DNA from: JANQIO01 sp965601975
GTDB taxonomy: Bacteria > Pseudomonadota > Gammaproteobacteria > Pseudomonadales > Halieaceae
Direction of reading: 5' to 3'
Length of the DNA stretch: 64,000 nucleotides
NCBI GenBank assembly: GCA_965601975.1
Contig: OZ271856.1
Coordinates: 2,170,001-2,234,000 of the forward strand
Within the stretch, counting starts at the first letter, position 1; each line of letters begins with the position of its first letter. Both the position numbers and the translations under genes were made by a program. A model generated the notes under the pieces. The model was not told the DNA's origin. It worked only from the letters and a program-made list of their open reading frames with translations, and made no database searches. Shown here piece by piece: positions 26,715 through 35,403 of this stretch.

Positions 26715-27619
26715 ACCACATGACGCAAATACCGGTGCAGACCATCGATCCCGGCCAGGGAGACGGCGAGGGCAGCCTGCAGGTCCATCTCGATCCCGAG
26801 GTGCAAATCGACAAGGCCAAGGTCTTCGCCGTCTACGGCAAGGGCGGTATCGGCAAGAGCACGACGTCCTCCAACCTGTCGGTGGCCTTCTCCAAGCTGG
26901 GCAAGCGGGTGATCCAGATCGGCTGCGACCCGAAACACGACTCGACCTTTACGCTGACCAAGGCGCTGATGCCCACGGTCATCGATGTCCTTGAGTCCGT
27001 GGAGTTTCACTCCGAAGAGCTGAAGCCCGAGGACTACATGTACGAGGGCTACAACGGCGTCATGTGCGTGGAGGCGGGCGGTCCGCCTGCGGGCACCGGC
27101 TGCGGCGGCTACGTGGTCGGCCAGACGGTGAAATTGCTCAAGCAGCACCACCTGCTCGAAGACGCCGACGTGGTGATCTTCGACGTGCTGGGTGACGTGG
27201 TCTGCGGCGGTTTTGCGTCACCCCTGCAGCACGCGGAGCGCGCGCTGGTGGTCACCGCCAATGACTTCGATTCGATCTTCGCCATGAACCGCATCGCCTC
27301 GGCGATCGGCGCCAAGTCAAAGAACTATCCCGTGCGCCTGGGCGGTGTAATCGCCAATCGCAGTGCCGCCACCGACGAGATCGACCGTTTCAATGACGCG
27401 GTTGGCCTCAAGCGCCTGGCCCACTTCCCGGACCTGGACGTAATCCGGCGCAGCCGCCTCAAGAAGTCCACCCTCTTTGAAATGGAGGGTGCCGATGGCC
27501 TCGAGGCGGTGCAACAGGAATACCTGCAGCTGGCCCAGAACCTCTGGGACGGCGTGGATGAGCTGGATGTAACGCCAATGAAAGATCGCGACCTGTTCGA
27601 TTTCCTGGGATTTGACTGA
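26711..27619 (+). CDS. bchL: Dark-operative protochlorophyllide reductase iron protein
   Basis: The 302-residue homodimeric ATPase donates electrons to BchNB. The P-loop YGKGGIGKST is near residues 42-51, and the bridging [4Fe-4S] cluster cysteines are in GTGCGGYV and DVVCGGF. The TTG at 26711 is preferred over ATG 26720 because GGAGGT (26699-26704) lies six bases before it; the TTG also overlaps the bchH stop (TTGA). The enzyme family is oxygen-sensitive, which is notable in a cluster with an oxygen-dependent cyclase. Confidence 0.96.
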   Translation: MNHMTQIPVQTIDPGQGDGEGSLQVHLDPEVQIDKAKVFAVYGKGGIGKSTTSSNLSVAFSKLGKRVIQIGCDPKHDSTFTLTKALMPTVIDVLESVEFHSEELKPEDYMYEGYNGVMCVEAGGPPAGTGCGGYVVGQTVKLLKQHHLLEDADVVIFDVLGDVVCGGFASPLQHAERALVVTANDFDSIFAMNRIASAIGAKSKNYPVRLGGVIANRSAATDEIDRFNDAVGLKRLAHFPDLDVIRRSRLKKSTLFEMEGADGLEAVQQEYLQLAQNLWDGVDELDVTPMKDRDLFDFLGFD

Positions 27620-28341
27620 TGGACGCAAGCAGCTATTCCACGAGCTATTCCACTAAGTACGAGGAGCGCCGCTCCGAGTTGGAAACCTACTTCGACCAGA
27701 CCGCGGTCGACGCCTGGAAGCGGCTGACCTCGGATGCTCCCGTCAGCCGCATTCGCCAGACCGTGCGGGCGGGCCGGGACGAGATGCGCAACACCCTGCT
27801 GGACTGGCTGCCACGGGACCTGTCCGGGCGGCGAATCCTGGATGCGGGCTGCGGTACCGGCGCGCTGGCGGTTGAAGCCGCAAAGCGCGGCGCCCAGGTG
27901 GTGGCGACGGACCTGTCGCCCACCCTGGTGGAGCTGGCGCGCGAGCGCGTGCCGGAAGAGCTCCAAGGGCTGATCGATTTCAGGGCGGGCGACATGACGG
28001 CGCCGGAGCTTGGCAGCTTCGACCACGTTGTCGCCATGGATTCACTGATTCACTACGACGCGCCGGACGTGCTGAACATCCTCGGCGGCTTGGCGGACCG
28101 CGTGACGCGCAGCATCCTGTTCACGTTTGCACCGCGTACGCCGCTGCTGGGTGCCATGCATACGGTCGGCAAACTGTTTCCGCGCAGTGACAGGGCGCCG
28201 GCGATTCAACCCATCGTTCCGCTGGAGCTGCGCCAGAGCATTAACAATGCGCTGATGCTCGCGGGCTGGAAAGTGGGCCGGGAGCGCCGTGTGAGCAGCG
28301 GCTTTTACATTTCCCAGGCACTGGAGATCGAAACCCGGTGA
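27619..28341 (+). CDS. bchM: Mg-protoporphyrin IX O-methyltransferase
   Basis: The 240-residue enzyme transfers a methyl group from S-adenosylmethionine to the ring C propionate, making the AcsF substrate. The SAM-binding motif ILDAGCGTGALAVEAAKRGA is near residues 72-91. The N-terminal EERRSELETYFDQTAVDAWKRLT is typical of BchM. The ATG overlaps the bchL stop by one base (TGATG). Confidence 0.95.
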   Translation: MDASSYSTSYSTKYEERRSELETYFDQTAVDAWKRLTSDAPVSRIRQTVRAGRDEMRNTLLDWLPRDLSGRRILDAGCGTGALAVEAAKRGAQVVATDLSPTLVELARERVPEELQGLIDFRAGDMTAPELGSFDHVVAMDSLIHYDAPDVLNILGGLADRVTRSILFTFAPRTPLLGAMHTVGKLFPRSDRAPAIQPIVPLELRQSINNALMLAGWKVGRERRVSSGFYISQALEIETR

Positions 28342-29756
28342 AACTCCGCCTGCCAGAGATTCCGCAGATCAGCGACCGCTGGCTACCGTTCGCGGATGCC
28401 GCCACGCGCGAGCTGCCCCTGGGCAGGCTGCTGCGGCTGTCGCTGTTCCAGGTGTCTGTGGGCATGGCGGTGGTGCTGCTGAGCGGCACCCTGAACAGGA
28501 TTATGGTGCTGGAGCTTCAGCACCCCGCCTGGCTGGTGTCACTGATGGTGTCGCTGCCGCTGCTGTTTGCACCACTGCGCGCGTTGATCGGCTATCGCTC
28601 GGACAACTATCGGTCCTACCTTGGCTGGCGCCGGGTGCCCTACATCTGGCTGGGTACGATGCTGCAGTTCGGCGGCCTCGCCATCATGCCTTTTGCGCTG
28701 ATCATACTGACCGAGCCCCACAACGGACCGCTCTGGGCGGGCCTGGCCGCTTCATCATTGGCGTTCCTGCTCACCGGCGCCGGATTGCATACCACGCAGA
28801 CCGCCGGCCTGGCCCTGGCGACCGACCTGGCTTCAGACAAACTGCGTCCGCGGGTCGTGGCCCTGCTGTACGTGATGCTGCTGCTGGGCATGATCGCCAG
28901 CTCCCTCGGCTTTGCAGCGCTGCTGGAGGACTTCGGCTACGTGCGCCTGATTCGCGTCATCCAGGGCGCCGCAGTGCTGACCATGGTGCTCAATGTGATT
29001 GCACTGTGGAAACAGGAAGCTCGCAATCCCGTGCTCACAGCGCACGACCGCGAACGGCCCAGCTTCCGGGACAGCTGGAACCAGCTGCGCGGGAACGGGC
29101 GCGCCCCTCGGCTGCTGCTCGCGGTTGGCCTGGGGTCTATCGGTTTCAGCATGCAGGACATCCTGCTGGAGCCCTACGGTGGTCAAATCCTGGGACTTTC
29201 GGTATCCGCGACCACGGTACTTACCGCGATTCTCAGCTTTGGCATGCTGGCGTCTTTCGCGCTCGCCTCGAAGCAGCTCAGCGAGGGCAGGGACCCGGTG
29301 CGTCTCGCGGCCTACGGCGCGGTCGTCGGCATTTTTGCCTTCGCTGCGGTGGTGCTTGCTGCCCCCATGGATTCCGGCGGCCTGTTTCGCCTTGGCACCG
29401 GGCTGATCGGGTTTGGCAGCGGGCTGTTCGCAGTCGGCACCCTGACGGCGGCGATGGAGCTGGCGGAGGAAGGGCAGGCCGGCATGGCACTGGGCGCCTG
29501 GGGCGCGGTGCAGGCCACTGCTACGGGAGTGGCCATCGCCCTGGGGGGCGCTCTCCGGGACAGCATTGGTCACTGGGCGGAAAGCGGACTGCTGGGCCCG
29601 GCGCTGTCCGGTCCGGCAACCGGCTACGGGGCGGTGTATCACCTGGAAATTCTTGTCCTGTTCGCGGCGCTGGTGGTTATTGGACCGCTGGTACGCGTAC
29701 GGGATGCGCCGGTGCTTGAGAGGCCGGCATTTTACTTGAACGATATTCCACAGTAA
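28338..29756 (+). CDS. lhaA: LhaA, LH1 assembly protein (PucC family)
   Basis: The 472-residue twelve-helix protein belongs to the PucC family. The early motif SLFQVSVGMAVVLLSGTLNRIMVLELQHPAWLV and GYRSDNYRSYLGWRRVPYIW match LhaA, which is needed for LH1 assembly. Its location directly before puhA is conserved in purple bacteria. It starts with GTG at 28338, overlapping bchM by four bases. Confidence 0.94.
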   Translation: MKLRLPEIPQISDRWLPFADAATRELPLGRLLRLSLFQVSVGMAVVLLSGTLNRIMVLELQHPAWLVSLMVSLPLLFAPLRALIGYRSDNYRSYLGWRRVPYIWLGTMLQFGGLAIMPFALIILTEPHNGPLWAGLAASSLAFLLTGAGLHTTQTAGLALATDLASDKLRPRVVALLYVMLLLGMIASSLGFAALLEDFGYVRLIRVIQGAAVLTMVLNVIALWKQEARNPVLTAHDRERPSFRDSWNQLRGNGRAPRLLLAVGLGSIGFSMQDILLEPYGGQILGLSVSATTVLTAILSFGMLASFALASKQLSEGRDPVRLAAYGAVVGIFAFAAVVLAAPMDSGGLFRLGTGLIGFGSGLFAVGTLTAAMELAEEGQAGMALGAWGAVQATATGVAIALGGALRDSIGHWAESGLLGPALSGPATGYGAVYHLEILVLFAALVVIGPLVRVRDAPVLERPAFYLNDIPQ

Positions 29757-29781
29757 CGCGAACCACGACAGGAGGTTCAAG

Positions 29782-30615
29782 ATGGGAACAGGTGCAATTA
29801 CAGGCTACATCGATGTGGCACAGATGGTTCTCTACGCGTTCTGGCTGTTTTTCTTCATATTGATTTTCTGGCTGCACCGGGAAACCAAGCGTGAGGGCTA
29901 CCCGCTGGAACAGTACGACAGGAAGGACAAGCTGATCGGTTTTCCGAATATGCCGCCGCCCAAGACTTTTGTACTGCCCCACGGCCAGGGCACGCGCACG
30001 GTGCCGCGGCGAGAACCGGAAGCCAAACGTGATCTCGCGCTGGCGGACGCGCTGCCGGGCTACCCGTTCGAGCCCACCGGGGACCCGATGGTGGATGGCG
30101 TCGGCGCAGCCTCCTGGAACATCCGTCCGGAAGTGCCGGACCTGACCCACGAGGGCGCACCGAAGATCCAGCCGCTGCGCCTGCTGCCGGACTGGGAGGT
30201 GGAAGAGCGGGACCCAGACCCCCGCGGCCAACCGGTCTACGGTATAGACGGTGAGGTTGGCGGTACTGTCGTCGACATCTGGGTAGACCAGTCCGAGCCG
30301 CAAATTCGCTACTTTGAAGTCGAAGTGGCGGGTGGTGGCGTTGGCGCCGGAGAGCAGGCGAGCTTTGGCGGAGGCGGTTTTGAGAGCGCGCCCGCACCGA
30401 GCGCGCGCCGCGTGTTGCTACCTATCAACTTCACGCGCGTCAGCGGCAAGGACGCCAGCGTCCGGGTCAAGTCCATCACCTCGGGGCAGTTCGCCAATGT
30501 GCCCACGCTGGCCAATCCCGACCTTGTCACGCTGCAGGAAGAGGACAAGATTACCGGCTACTACGGGGGCGGCTGGCTGTATGCCGTGCCGGAACGTAAG
30601 GAGCCGCTGCTGTGA
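29782..30615 (+). CDS. puhA: Photosynthetic reaction centre H subunit
   Basis: The 277-residue H subunit has one membrane helix near the N-terminus (about residues 12-31), then HRETKREGYPLE and a cytoplasmic beta-rich domain with VDIWVDQSEPQIRYFEVE. It caps the PufLM core on the cytoplasmic side and helps proton delivery to QB. A strong AGGAGGT lies before the ATG, unlike the translationally coupled genes around it, which suits a protein needed in stoichiometric amounts. A Gly-rich insert around residues 180-200 (GGGVGAGEQ) looks like a flexible loop. Confidence 0.97.
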   Translation: MGTGAITGYIDVAQMVLYAFWLFFFILIFWLHRETKREGYPLEQYDRKDKLIGFPNMPPPKTFVLPHGQGTRTVPRREPEAKRDLALADALPGYPFEPTGDPMVDGVGAASWNIRPEVPDLTHEGAPKIQPLRLLPDWEVEERDPDPRGQPVYGIDGEVGGTVVDIWVDQSEPQIRYFEVEVAGGGVGAGEQASFGGGGFESAPAPSARRVLLPINFTRVSGKDASVRVKSITSGQFANVPTLANPDLVTLQEEDKITGYYGGGWLYAVPERKEPLL

Positions 30616-31262
30616 ACGAGTACGAGCACGAACCGATCCGGGGCCTGCCGGAGGAGCTGCCTGAAGACGAGTACATACTGTGGCAGGGTGTACCGGAATG
30701 GGGCGCCCTGGCGAAGCGAGTATTCCATGTTCGCGCCATTGCGCTCTACTTCTTCCTGCTGGTCGCCTGGTATCTGAGCGCAAAGTTTTCGGCCGGCGCG
30801 TCGCCCGAAGAAGTTCTGGCGGCATCCACGTGGCCGCTGGCCCTCGGCGCCGGCGCGCTCGGGATACTGCTGGTCATGGCCTGGGCGTTTGCCCGCTCCA
30901 CAATCTACACGCTGACCAACCGGCGTATCGTGCTGCGCTTTGGGGTGGCGATACCCATGATGATCAATATTCCGCTGGAGAAGCTCGAGTCGGCGGATAT
31001 GGCGCAGTACGGGGACGAGCTGGGGGATATTTGCCTGACCCTCGCCGAGGGTGAGCGCATTTCCTACATGGCGCTGTGGCCACACGCCCGGCCCTGGCAC
31101 TACGGGCGCGTGAAGCCCATGCTGCGGTCAGTCCACAACCCCCGGCTGGCGGCGACGCTGCTGGCAGAAGCGGTCAGCGAGAGCCCCAACGTGCGCCAGG
31201 CCGCCGCAGAACCCGCGCAGAGGCCCAGGCACTTCGTTTCCACCCGTCCGGTGGTGACCTGA
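30612..31262 (+). CDS. puhB: Photosynthetic complex assembly protein PuhB
   Basis: The 216-residue protein has the PuhB start (EPIRGLPEELPEDEYILWQGVPEWGALAKRVFHVR), two membrane helices near 45-65 and 75-98, and a PH-like domain with TNRRIVLRFGVAIPM. PuhB helps reaction-centre assembly. GTG at 30612 overlaps the puhA stop by four bases. Confidence 0.94.
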   Translation: MNEYEHEPIRGLPEELPEDEYILWQGVPEWGALAKRVFHVRAIALYFFLLVAWYLSAKFSAGASPEEVLAASTWPLALGAGALGILLVMAWAFARSTIYTLTNRRIVLRFGVAIPMMINIPLEKLESADMAQYGDELGDICLTLAEGERISYMALWPHARPWHYGRVKPMLRSVHNPRLAATLLAEAVSESPNVRQAAAEPAQRPRHFVSTRPVVT

Positions 31263-31281
31263 GGACGGCTGGTGCGTCGCT

Positions 31282-31716
31282 GTGAATAGATCCCTGGCCC
31301 CCCATGTCCTGTTTGGCCTGATGGCCTTGGCATTGCTGTCCGTCGCTGCCGCGCGCTGGTCGGGAGTACAGCTGGGGTCAGAGACTCCGTCTGAGGTGGT
31401 GGCCAGCGCACAGCTCAGCTTCGAAGACGGTGCGGAAGGCGCTGTTCATGTCTATGACCTCAATCAGCGGGTGCTGCTGGAGACCTTCGAGGCGGGCGAG
31501 GGCAGCTTCGTTCGCGGAGTGTTGCGCAGTATGACCCGGGAGCGCCGCATGCTCGATGCGGGTAATGAGCGCCCCTTCCTGCTGGCTCGGCACAGCGACG
31601 GAGCGCTGACACTGGAGGATGAGGCCACCGGCCGGCTTATGGTGCTCAATGCGTTCGGACCGACCAATGCCGGTGTCTTTGCCCGTTTGCTGGACGCCAG
31701 CCTGGCGAGTTCCTGA
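31282..31716 (+). CDS. puhC: Photosynthetic complex assembly protein PuhC
   Basis: The 144-residue protein has one N-terminal membrane helix (about residues 6-24) and a periplasmic domain with YDLNQRVLLETFEAGEGSFVRGVLRSMTRERR, matching PuhC. PuhC is needed for RC-LH1 organisation. It starts with GTG at 31282, 19 bp after puhB; the ribosome binding site is weak. Confidence 0.92.
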   Translation: MNRSLAPHVLFGLMALALLSVAAARWSGVQLGSETPSEVVASAQLSFEDGAEGAVHVYDLNQRVLLETFEAGEGSFVRGVLRSMTRERRMLDAGNERPFLLARHSDGALTLEDEATGRLMVLNAFGPTNAGVFARLLDASLASS

Positions 31717-31742
31717 CATGAAGCCGGGCGGGGTCACCTGAT

Positions 31743-32546
31743 ATGGCGTATCTGTTGGCGGGACTGCTGACACTGTTTGGCTGGTGGTTCAGCACCGGCC
31801 TGATTCTGTACTTGAATCACCTGCCGGAAACCGCCAAGCGCCGTTCCATGTTCCTGGCCAGCATCCTGCTGGTCTACACGTTGATGCACCTGCCGGAAGT
31901 GTCCCGGAGCACGTCCCAGCTGGCGGCGCTGACAGCTTTTGGCCAGGCCCTGGTCATCTGGGGCTGGTTGGAAATGGGCTACCTGATGGGCTTTGTGACT
32001 GGCCCCAGCAATAGCGCCTGTCCCCCGGATGCGACCGGCTGGACCCGCTTCGGGCTGGCCCTGAAGACCAGCCTGTACCACGAACTGTCGGTGGTGGCGC
32101 TGGTGCTGCTGGTCATACTCCTGACAGCGGGTAACCCCAACCAGGTCGCGGCGCTCACCTGTGCTGCCCTGTGGCTGATGCGCTGGAGCGCCAAGCTGAA
32201 TCTGTTCCTGGGGGTTTCGAACTTTCACGCAGAGTGGTTGCCAAGGACTCAGCAGTACCTGGTGAGCTACATGGCCCAGCGCCGCTGCAACCCGCTATTC
32301 CCATTCTCCGTGACCGTCGGGGCCGGATTTGCCGCGGTATTCATCTACCGCGCCTCCGTGGCCGCCGACGCGCACCAGATAACGGCCTATACAATCGTGG
32401 GGATGATACTGGTGCTGGGAGTGCTGGAGCACCTGTTCCTGGTGCTGCCGGTGGAGGACTCGCGCCTCTGGCAGTGGGCAATGCCCCGCAGCAGGCGGGA
32501 GGCCGCAGTGCCGAAGGAGGGGCTGCTGGGAAACCCCGGTGTCTAG
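31743..32546 (+). CDS. puhE: Photosynthetic complex assembly protein PuhE
   Basis: The 267-residue protein has about seven membrane helices and the motif GWWFSTGLILYLNHLPETAKR at the N-terminus; WSAKLNLFLGVSNFHAEWLP in the middle is conserved in PuhE (DUF3623). It lowers or tunes bacteriochlorophyll production and assembly in Rhodobacter. It is the last gene of the tightly packed run that starts at bchF; hemN follows after 199 bp with its own candidate promoter. Confidence 0.93.
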   Translation: MAYLLAGLLTLFGWWFSTGLILYLNHLPETAKRRSMFLASILLVYTLMHLPEVSRSTSQLAALTAFGQALVIWGWLEMGYLMGFVTGPSNSACPPDATGWTRFGLALKTSLYHELSVVALVLLVILLTAGNPNQVAALTCAALWLMRWSAKLNLFLGVSNFHAEWLPRTQQYLVSYMAQRRCNPLFPFSVTVGAGFAAVFIYRASVAADAHQITAYTIVGMILVLGVLEHLFLVLPVEDSRLWQWAMPRSRREAAVPKEGLLGNPGV

Positions 32547-32565
32547 GCAAATGAGTGGCGCGGAA

Positions 32566-32606
32566 TGTGAAGTTTGATTGACGTAAAACGTAGTAAGAGC
32601 TACGCT
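32566..32606 (+). promoter_or_regulatory. Candidate hemN-like promoter with imperfect PpsR site
   Basis: TGT-N12-ACG at 32566-32583 differs from the PpsR consensus by one base and its right edge contains TTGACG (32578-32583). With a 17-bp spacer the -10 would be TACGCT (32601-32606), a weak match. The layout (site ending in the -35) copies that at bchF. Eight bases upstream there is only a TGTC half site (32540-32543) in the puhE tail. The rest of the gap up to 32745 shows only a short hairpin (CGTAG/CTACG, 32589-32604). Confidence 0.35.
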
Positions 32607-32745
32607 ACGAAGTTATATAACAAGAACAAATGCTCGTTCGACTGGTCTACGAGTTAACCTCTAGCCGCGCGGTGCGGCGCGGTCTGAAGGCTAATGTATA
32701 AGCCAGCCAAGTAAAGCCGGTGACGCCGGTCAGGGGGCGGTATAC

Positions 32746-34110
32746 ATGAGCATTCGCGGTCATAAGAAATCCAGGAACAGGTCTCGCGGTTCCACCGGAG
32801 TTTTGTCTCCCCAATTGATCAGCGGTTCTGAAGGTAGCCATATTGCATCTGTTCTGGACGCCCAGGACGGCGAGCAGATTGGCGCCCATGAGTATCGAAG
32901 TTTTCTCTCTCGCTCGCAGCCACTGTCAAACGGCGTTGCACTCTACGTACACCTGCCTTTCTGCCCGTCACGCTGCCTGAGCTGCGAACATATCACCTCC
33001 GTCTCCCATAATGCCGCGGATATTGATATCTACCTCGATCACCTCGACCGCGAATTCGAAATGGTGGCCGAAGAGGTGGGCGACGGTCATCCCATTGTTC
33101 AGCTCTACCTGGGCGGCGGCACACCGAACTATTTGTCCGATCCTCAGCTGCTGCGGTTGATGGACGTCATCGAGCGCTATTTCCGGCTTGAGGAGACGAC
33201 GGAAGCCACATTGGAAGCCGCACCGAAGCGTTCATCGCAATCCCAGCTCCAATTGCTGCGCGGGCTGGGCTTCAAGGGCATCAAATTCGAGGTGCGGGAC
33301 CTGGACCTGGCAGTCCAGAAGAGCGTCGGTCGCTCCGATTCCTTCAGTGTACTGGAAGATGTGTTCACCAATGCCCGGGATGCGGGCTTCGCCACCTTGT
33401 CCATGGACTTTGTCTATGGCCTGCCGCAGCAAACGGTCGGGAGTGTTCGCCGGTCCATCAAGGACCTGCTGGATCTGTCTCCCGATCGCCTGGTTTGCAG
33501 TGCGTTCTCTCGCAAGCCGGAAGTGTTCGACCACCATCGAGCGATCGCCTCTCCCGATTTGCCGTCCCTGGCGGATCGGCTGATCATGTTCAATGCCGTG
33601 GTCGATGAGATGGAAGCCGCAGGCTATACCTGGATTGGACTGGACAGTTTCGCACTGGAAACCGATGACCTGGCGTTGGCCCAGGAGCAGCAGCGTCTGC
33701 ATCACAACTGGATGGGCTACAACTCGCACGGCAGTCCCAATCTACTGGGATTTGGCGCCAGCGCGATCAGTGAAGTGGGCAACGTATGCGTGCAGAATCA
33801 CCTGGCCACCGAGGACTGGTCAGCCGCCATCGAGGCCGATCAGCTGCCAGTCCGCGGCGGTGTGCGGCTGGGCGAGGAAGCGCATCGGCAGCGGAGCGCC
33901 GTCAGCGGCCTGCTCTGTAATATGGAGCTGAGTGATTACGCGGATGCCACGCCTTCGCAGTTCCACGAGAGCGATGCGAGGGAGCTGGAGGCCCAGGGCG
34001 TGCTGCGCATGGAGTCCGGCAATATGTACGTGACAGACGAGGGCCGCTACGTCTTGCATCATTACTGGAATCACGGCCTGCGCCGCCATCGCTGGGTTAG
34101 CGGCTGGTAG
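32746..34110 (+). CDS. hemN: HemN-like radical SAM protein (oxygen-independent coproporphyrinogen III oxidase family)
   Basis: The 454-residue protein aligns by eye with HemN rather than HemW: YVHLPFCPSRCLSC near residue 67-80, LYLGGGTPNYL, MDFVYGLPQQTVGS and LLGFGASAISEVG. The radical-SAM cysteines are Cys73, Cys77 and Cys80. HemN normally has a fourth cysteine two residues after the third (CxFCxC); here it is His82, and the phenylalanine before the third cysteine is serine. It may still make protoporphyrinogen IX without oxygen, or be a divergent paralogue. It ends at a bidirectional terminator. Confidence 0.78.
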   Translation: MSIRGHKKSRNRSRGSTGVLSPQLISGSEGSHIASVLDAQDGEQIGAHEYRSFLSRSQPLSNGVALYVHLPFCPSRCLSCEHITSVSHNAADIDIYLDHLDREFEMVAEEVGDGHPIVQLYLGGGTPNYLSDPQLLRLMDVIERYFRLEETTEATLEAAPKRSSQSQLQLLRGLGFKGIKFEVRDLDLAVQKSVGRSDSFSVLEDVFTNARDAGFATLSMDFVYGLPQQTVGSVRRSIKDLLDLSPDRLVCSAFSRKPEVFDHHRAIASPDLPSLADRLIMFNAVVDEMEAAGYTWIGLDSFALETDDLALAQEQQRLHHNWMGYNSHGSPNLLGFGASAISEVGNVCVQNHLATEDWSAAIEADQLPVRGGVRLGEEAHRQRSAVSGLLCNMELSDYADATPSQFHESDARELEAQGVLRMESGNMYVTDEGRYVLHHYWNHGLRRHRWVSGW

Positions 34111-34137
34111 CAGTTCAGCACGACAGCGAGAAACGCA

Positions 34138-34163
34138 AAAACGGCGCCGGGAGGCGCCGTTTT
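34138..34163. terminator. Bidirectional terminator between hemN and idi
   Basis: A perfect 11-bp stem, AAAACGGCGCC (34138-34148) and GGCGCCGTTTT (34153-34163), surrounds the loop GGGA. The A-run and T-run flank the stem on both sides, so it can stop transcription of the plus-strand hemN and the minus-strand idi. Convergent placement supports this. Confidence 0.9.
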
Positions 34164-34190
34164 CTATTGTGGGTGAAGTGGTGGGTGCCG

Positions 34191-34820
34191 TCAGGACGCC
34201 GCGCGTCGCTTTCCGGCAGCGAGTTGCTCCAGCGCACCGCGGTGCTGCTTCAGTTGTTCCCACTCCAGCAGGAACCAGGGAGCGAAGTCCTTCTCGGCGC
34301 CGGCAATGGCGCGGTCGATTTCATTGCGTGAGAACCAGCCATACTCGCTGATCTCCTCGCGATTGACATGCAGGGCCTGGTCGCGGTCGTAGTGCCCGAC
34401 GTATACCGCGCACAGTTCGTGTTCCGTGCCCAGGTCAAGGTAGCGGGCGCGATAGCGGAAGCTGTAGAGGCGCTCCAGCTTGGAGTGGGCACCCAGTTCG
34501 TCGCCGAGGCGCCGCTGTGCGGCCTCGTCGCTGGATTCACCGCGCCGAGGATGGCTGCAGCAGCTGTTCGCCCAGAAGCCCGGCCACAGCGGCTTGGACT
34601 CGGATCGTCGCTGCAGCAGCACCCAGTCTGGCCCGTCAAAGAGAAACACGGAGAAAGCACGGTGCAACTTGCCCTCACCGAGGTGGGCGTTGTGCTTGCT
34701 GTCATACCCGGTGACGCAGTCCTCTTCGTCGACCAGGATAAGCGCTTCGTCCGCGAAGGACACCGTCTCATAGCGGAAGCTGTCGCGATGCCGTTGCAGG
34801 TTCTGTACAGCAGTATTCAT
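34191..34820 (-). CDS. idi: Isopentenyl-diphosphate delta-isomerase, type I
   Basis: The 209-residue Nudix-type enzyme interconverts IPP and DMAPP to feed carotenoid and phytyl-tail synthesis. The active-site cysteine region PLWPGFWANSCCSHPRRGE and the metal/acid motif TEHELCAVYVG are present. It lies behind the puf operon terminator on the same strand with only about 60 bp for a promoter, none of which is convincing, so read-through from puf is possible. An idi gene is also part of the Rhodobacter photosynthesis cluster. Confidence 0.93.
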   Translation of the reverse strand: MNTAVQNLQRHRDSFRYETVSFADEALILVDEEDCVTGYDSKHNAHLGEGKLHRAFSVFLFDGPDWVLLQRRSESKPLWPGFWANSCCSHPRRGESSDEAAQRRLGDELGAHSKLERLYSFRYRARYLDLGTEHELCAVYVGHYDRDQALHVNREEISEYGWFSRNEIDRAIAGAEKDFAPWFLLEWEQLKQHRGALEQLAAGKRRAAS

Positions 34821-34880
34821 GGGCGCTGGCTCCCTGTTTTTTTAGGCTGCGGGGCGATTTGCTCTCACCCTGCGGAATAG

Positions 34881-34909
34881 AAAAGCAGCCCGCGGTACCA
34901 CTGCGGGCT
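34881..34909 (-). terminator. puf operon terminator
   Basis: Read on the minus strand, AGCCCGC (34909-34903) pairs with GCGGGCT (34893-34887) and is followed by GCTTTTC, a short T-run. It stands 46 bp after the pufA stop. In addition to ending transcripts, such a hairpin would protect the 3' end of a processed pufBA mRNA. Confidence 0.75.
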
Positions 34910-34955
34910 CATCAAATACCAGGTCCCGAGGGACCCGAATGTCCTGGCGCTGAGG

Positions 34956-35147
34956 CTAACTTCGCTCGCTCGGCACTGGCTCCATACCCTGCGATACCAT
35001 CGCAGTCTCACCGCCCGGACCCGAAAGCCAGTGGTAGTGAGGGCTGCTGAGCAGGATAAAGTGAATCAGCAGAGCCAGTGTGAACAGGAAAGCAGCCATG
35101 GCGACCAGGATTCTACGAGGATCAAAAAGCATCCACATTTTGTACAT
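34956..35147 (-). CDS. pufA: Light-harvesting 1 alpha polypeptide
   Basis: The 63-residue protein has the LH1-alpha pattern: MYKMWMLFDPRRILVAMAAF, then one membrane helix with the bacteriochlorophyll-binding His29 in LLIHF, followed by a periplasmic tail with HYHWLSGPG. AGGAG lies seven bases before the ATG at 35147. It is the last gene of the puf operon, 48 bp behind pufB. The C-terminal tail of about 25 residues after the helix is polar and may be trimmed. Confidence 0.96.
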   Translation of the reverse strand: MYKMWMLFDPRRILVAMAAFLFTLALLIHFILLSSPHYHWLSGPGGETAMVSQGMEPVPSERS

Positions 35148-35195
35148 AAAGTATCTCCTTGGTCATTGACCGTGTAAGTGAGATGCCAGGTTCAC

Positions 35196-35339
35196 TTAGA
35201 ACCAGGGCTTCCACATGAAGACCAGGATGTGGGCGACCACCGCAATCGCGGTGAAACCCAGGAATCCTGACATGAAAGCGCCGTGGAACTCCTTGGCCTC
35301 ATCACTAGACAGCCCTGACGCAGAGCTTCCTTCACTCAT
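35196..35339 (-). CDS. pufB: Light-harvesting 1 beta polypeptide
   Basis: The 47-residue protein begins MSEGSSASGLSSDEAKEFHG and ends FMWKPWF. His37 in VVAHILV is the bacteriochlorophyll ligand and His19 lies exactly 18 residues before it, the His(-18)/His(0) spacing of LH beta chains. GGGAGG stands just upstream of the ATG at 35339. It lies downstream of pufC rather than before pufL, so the antenna genes come last in this operon. Confidence 0.96.
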   Translation of the reverse strand: MSEGSSASGLSSDEAKEFHGAFMSGFLGFTAIAVVAHILVFMWKPWF

Positions 35340-35403
35340 GGATATTCCTCCCATGTGCTACAACAACAGCCAGCCTTTTCCCGGGGGATAGGGCTGACCA
35401 CCC

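Noticed and set aside
32647..32889. 80-codon minus-strand frame upstream of hemN
   Set aside because: It overlaps the hemN start region, has no recognisable motif and no good ribosome binding site.
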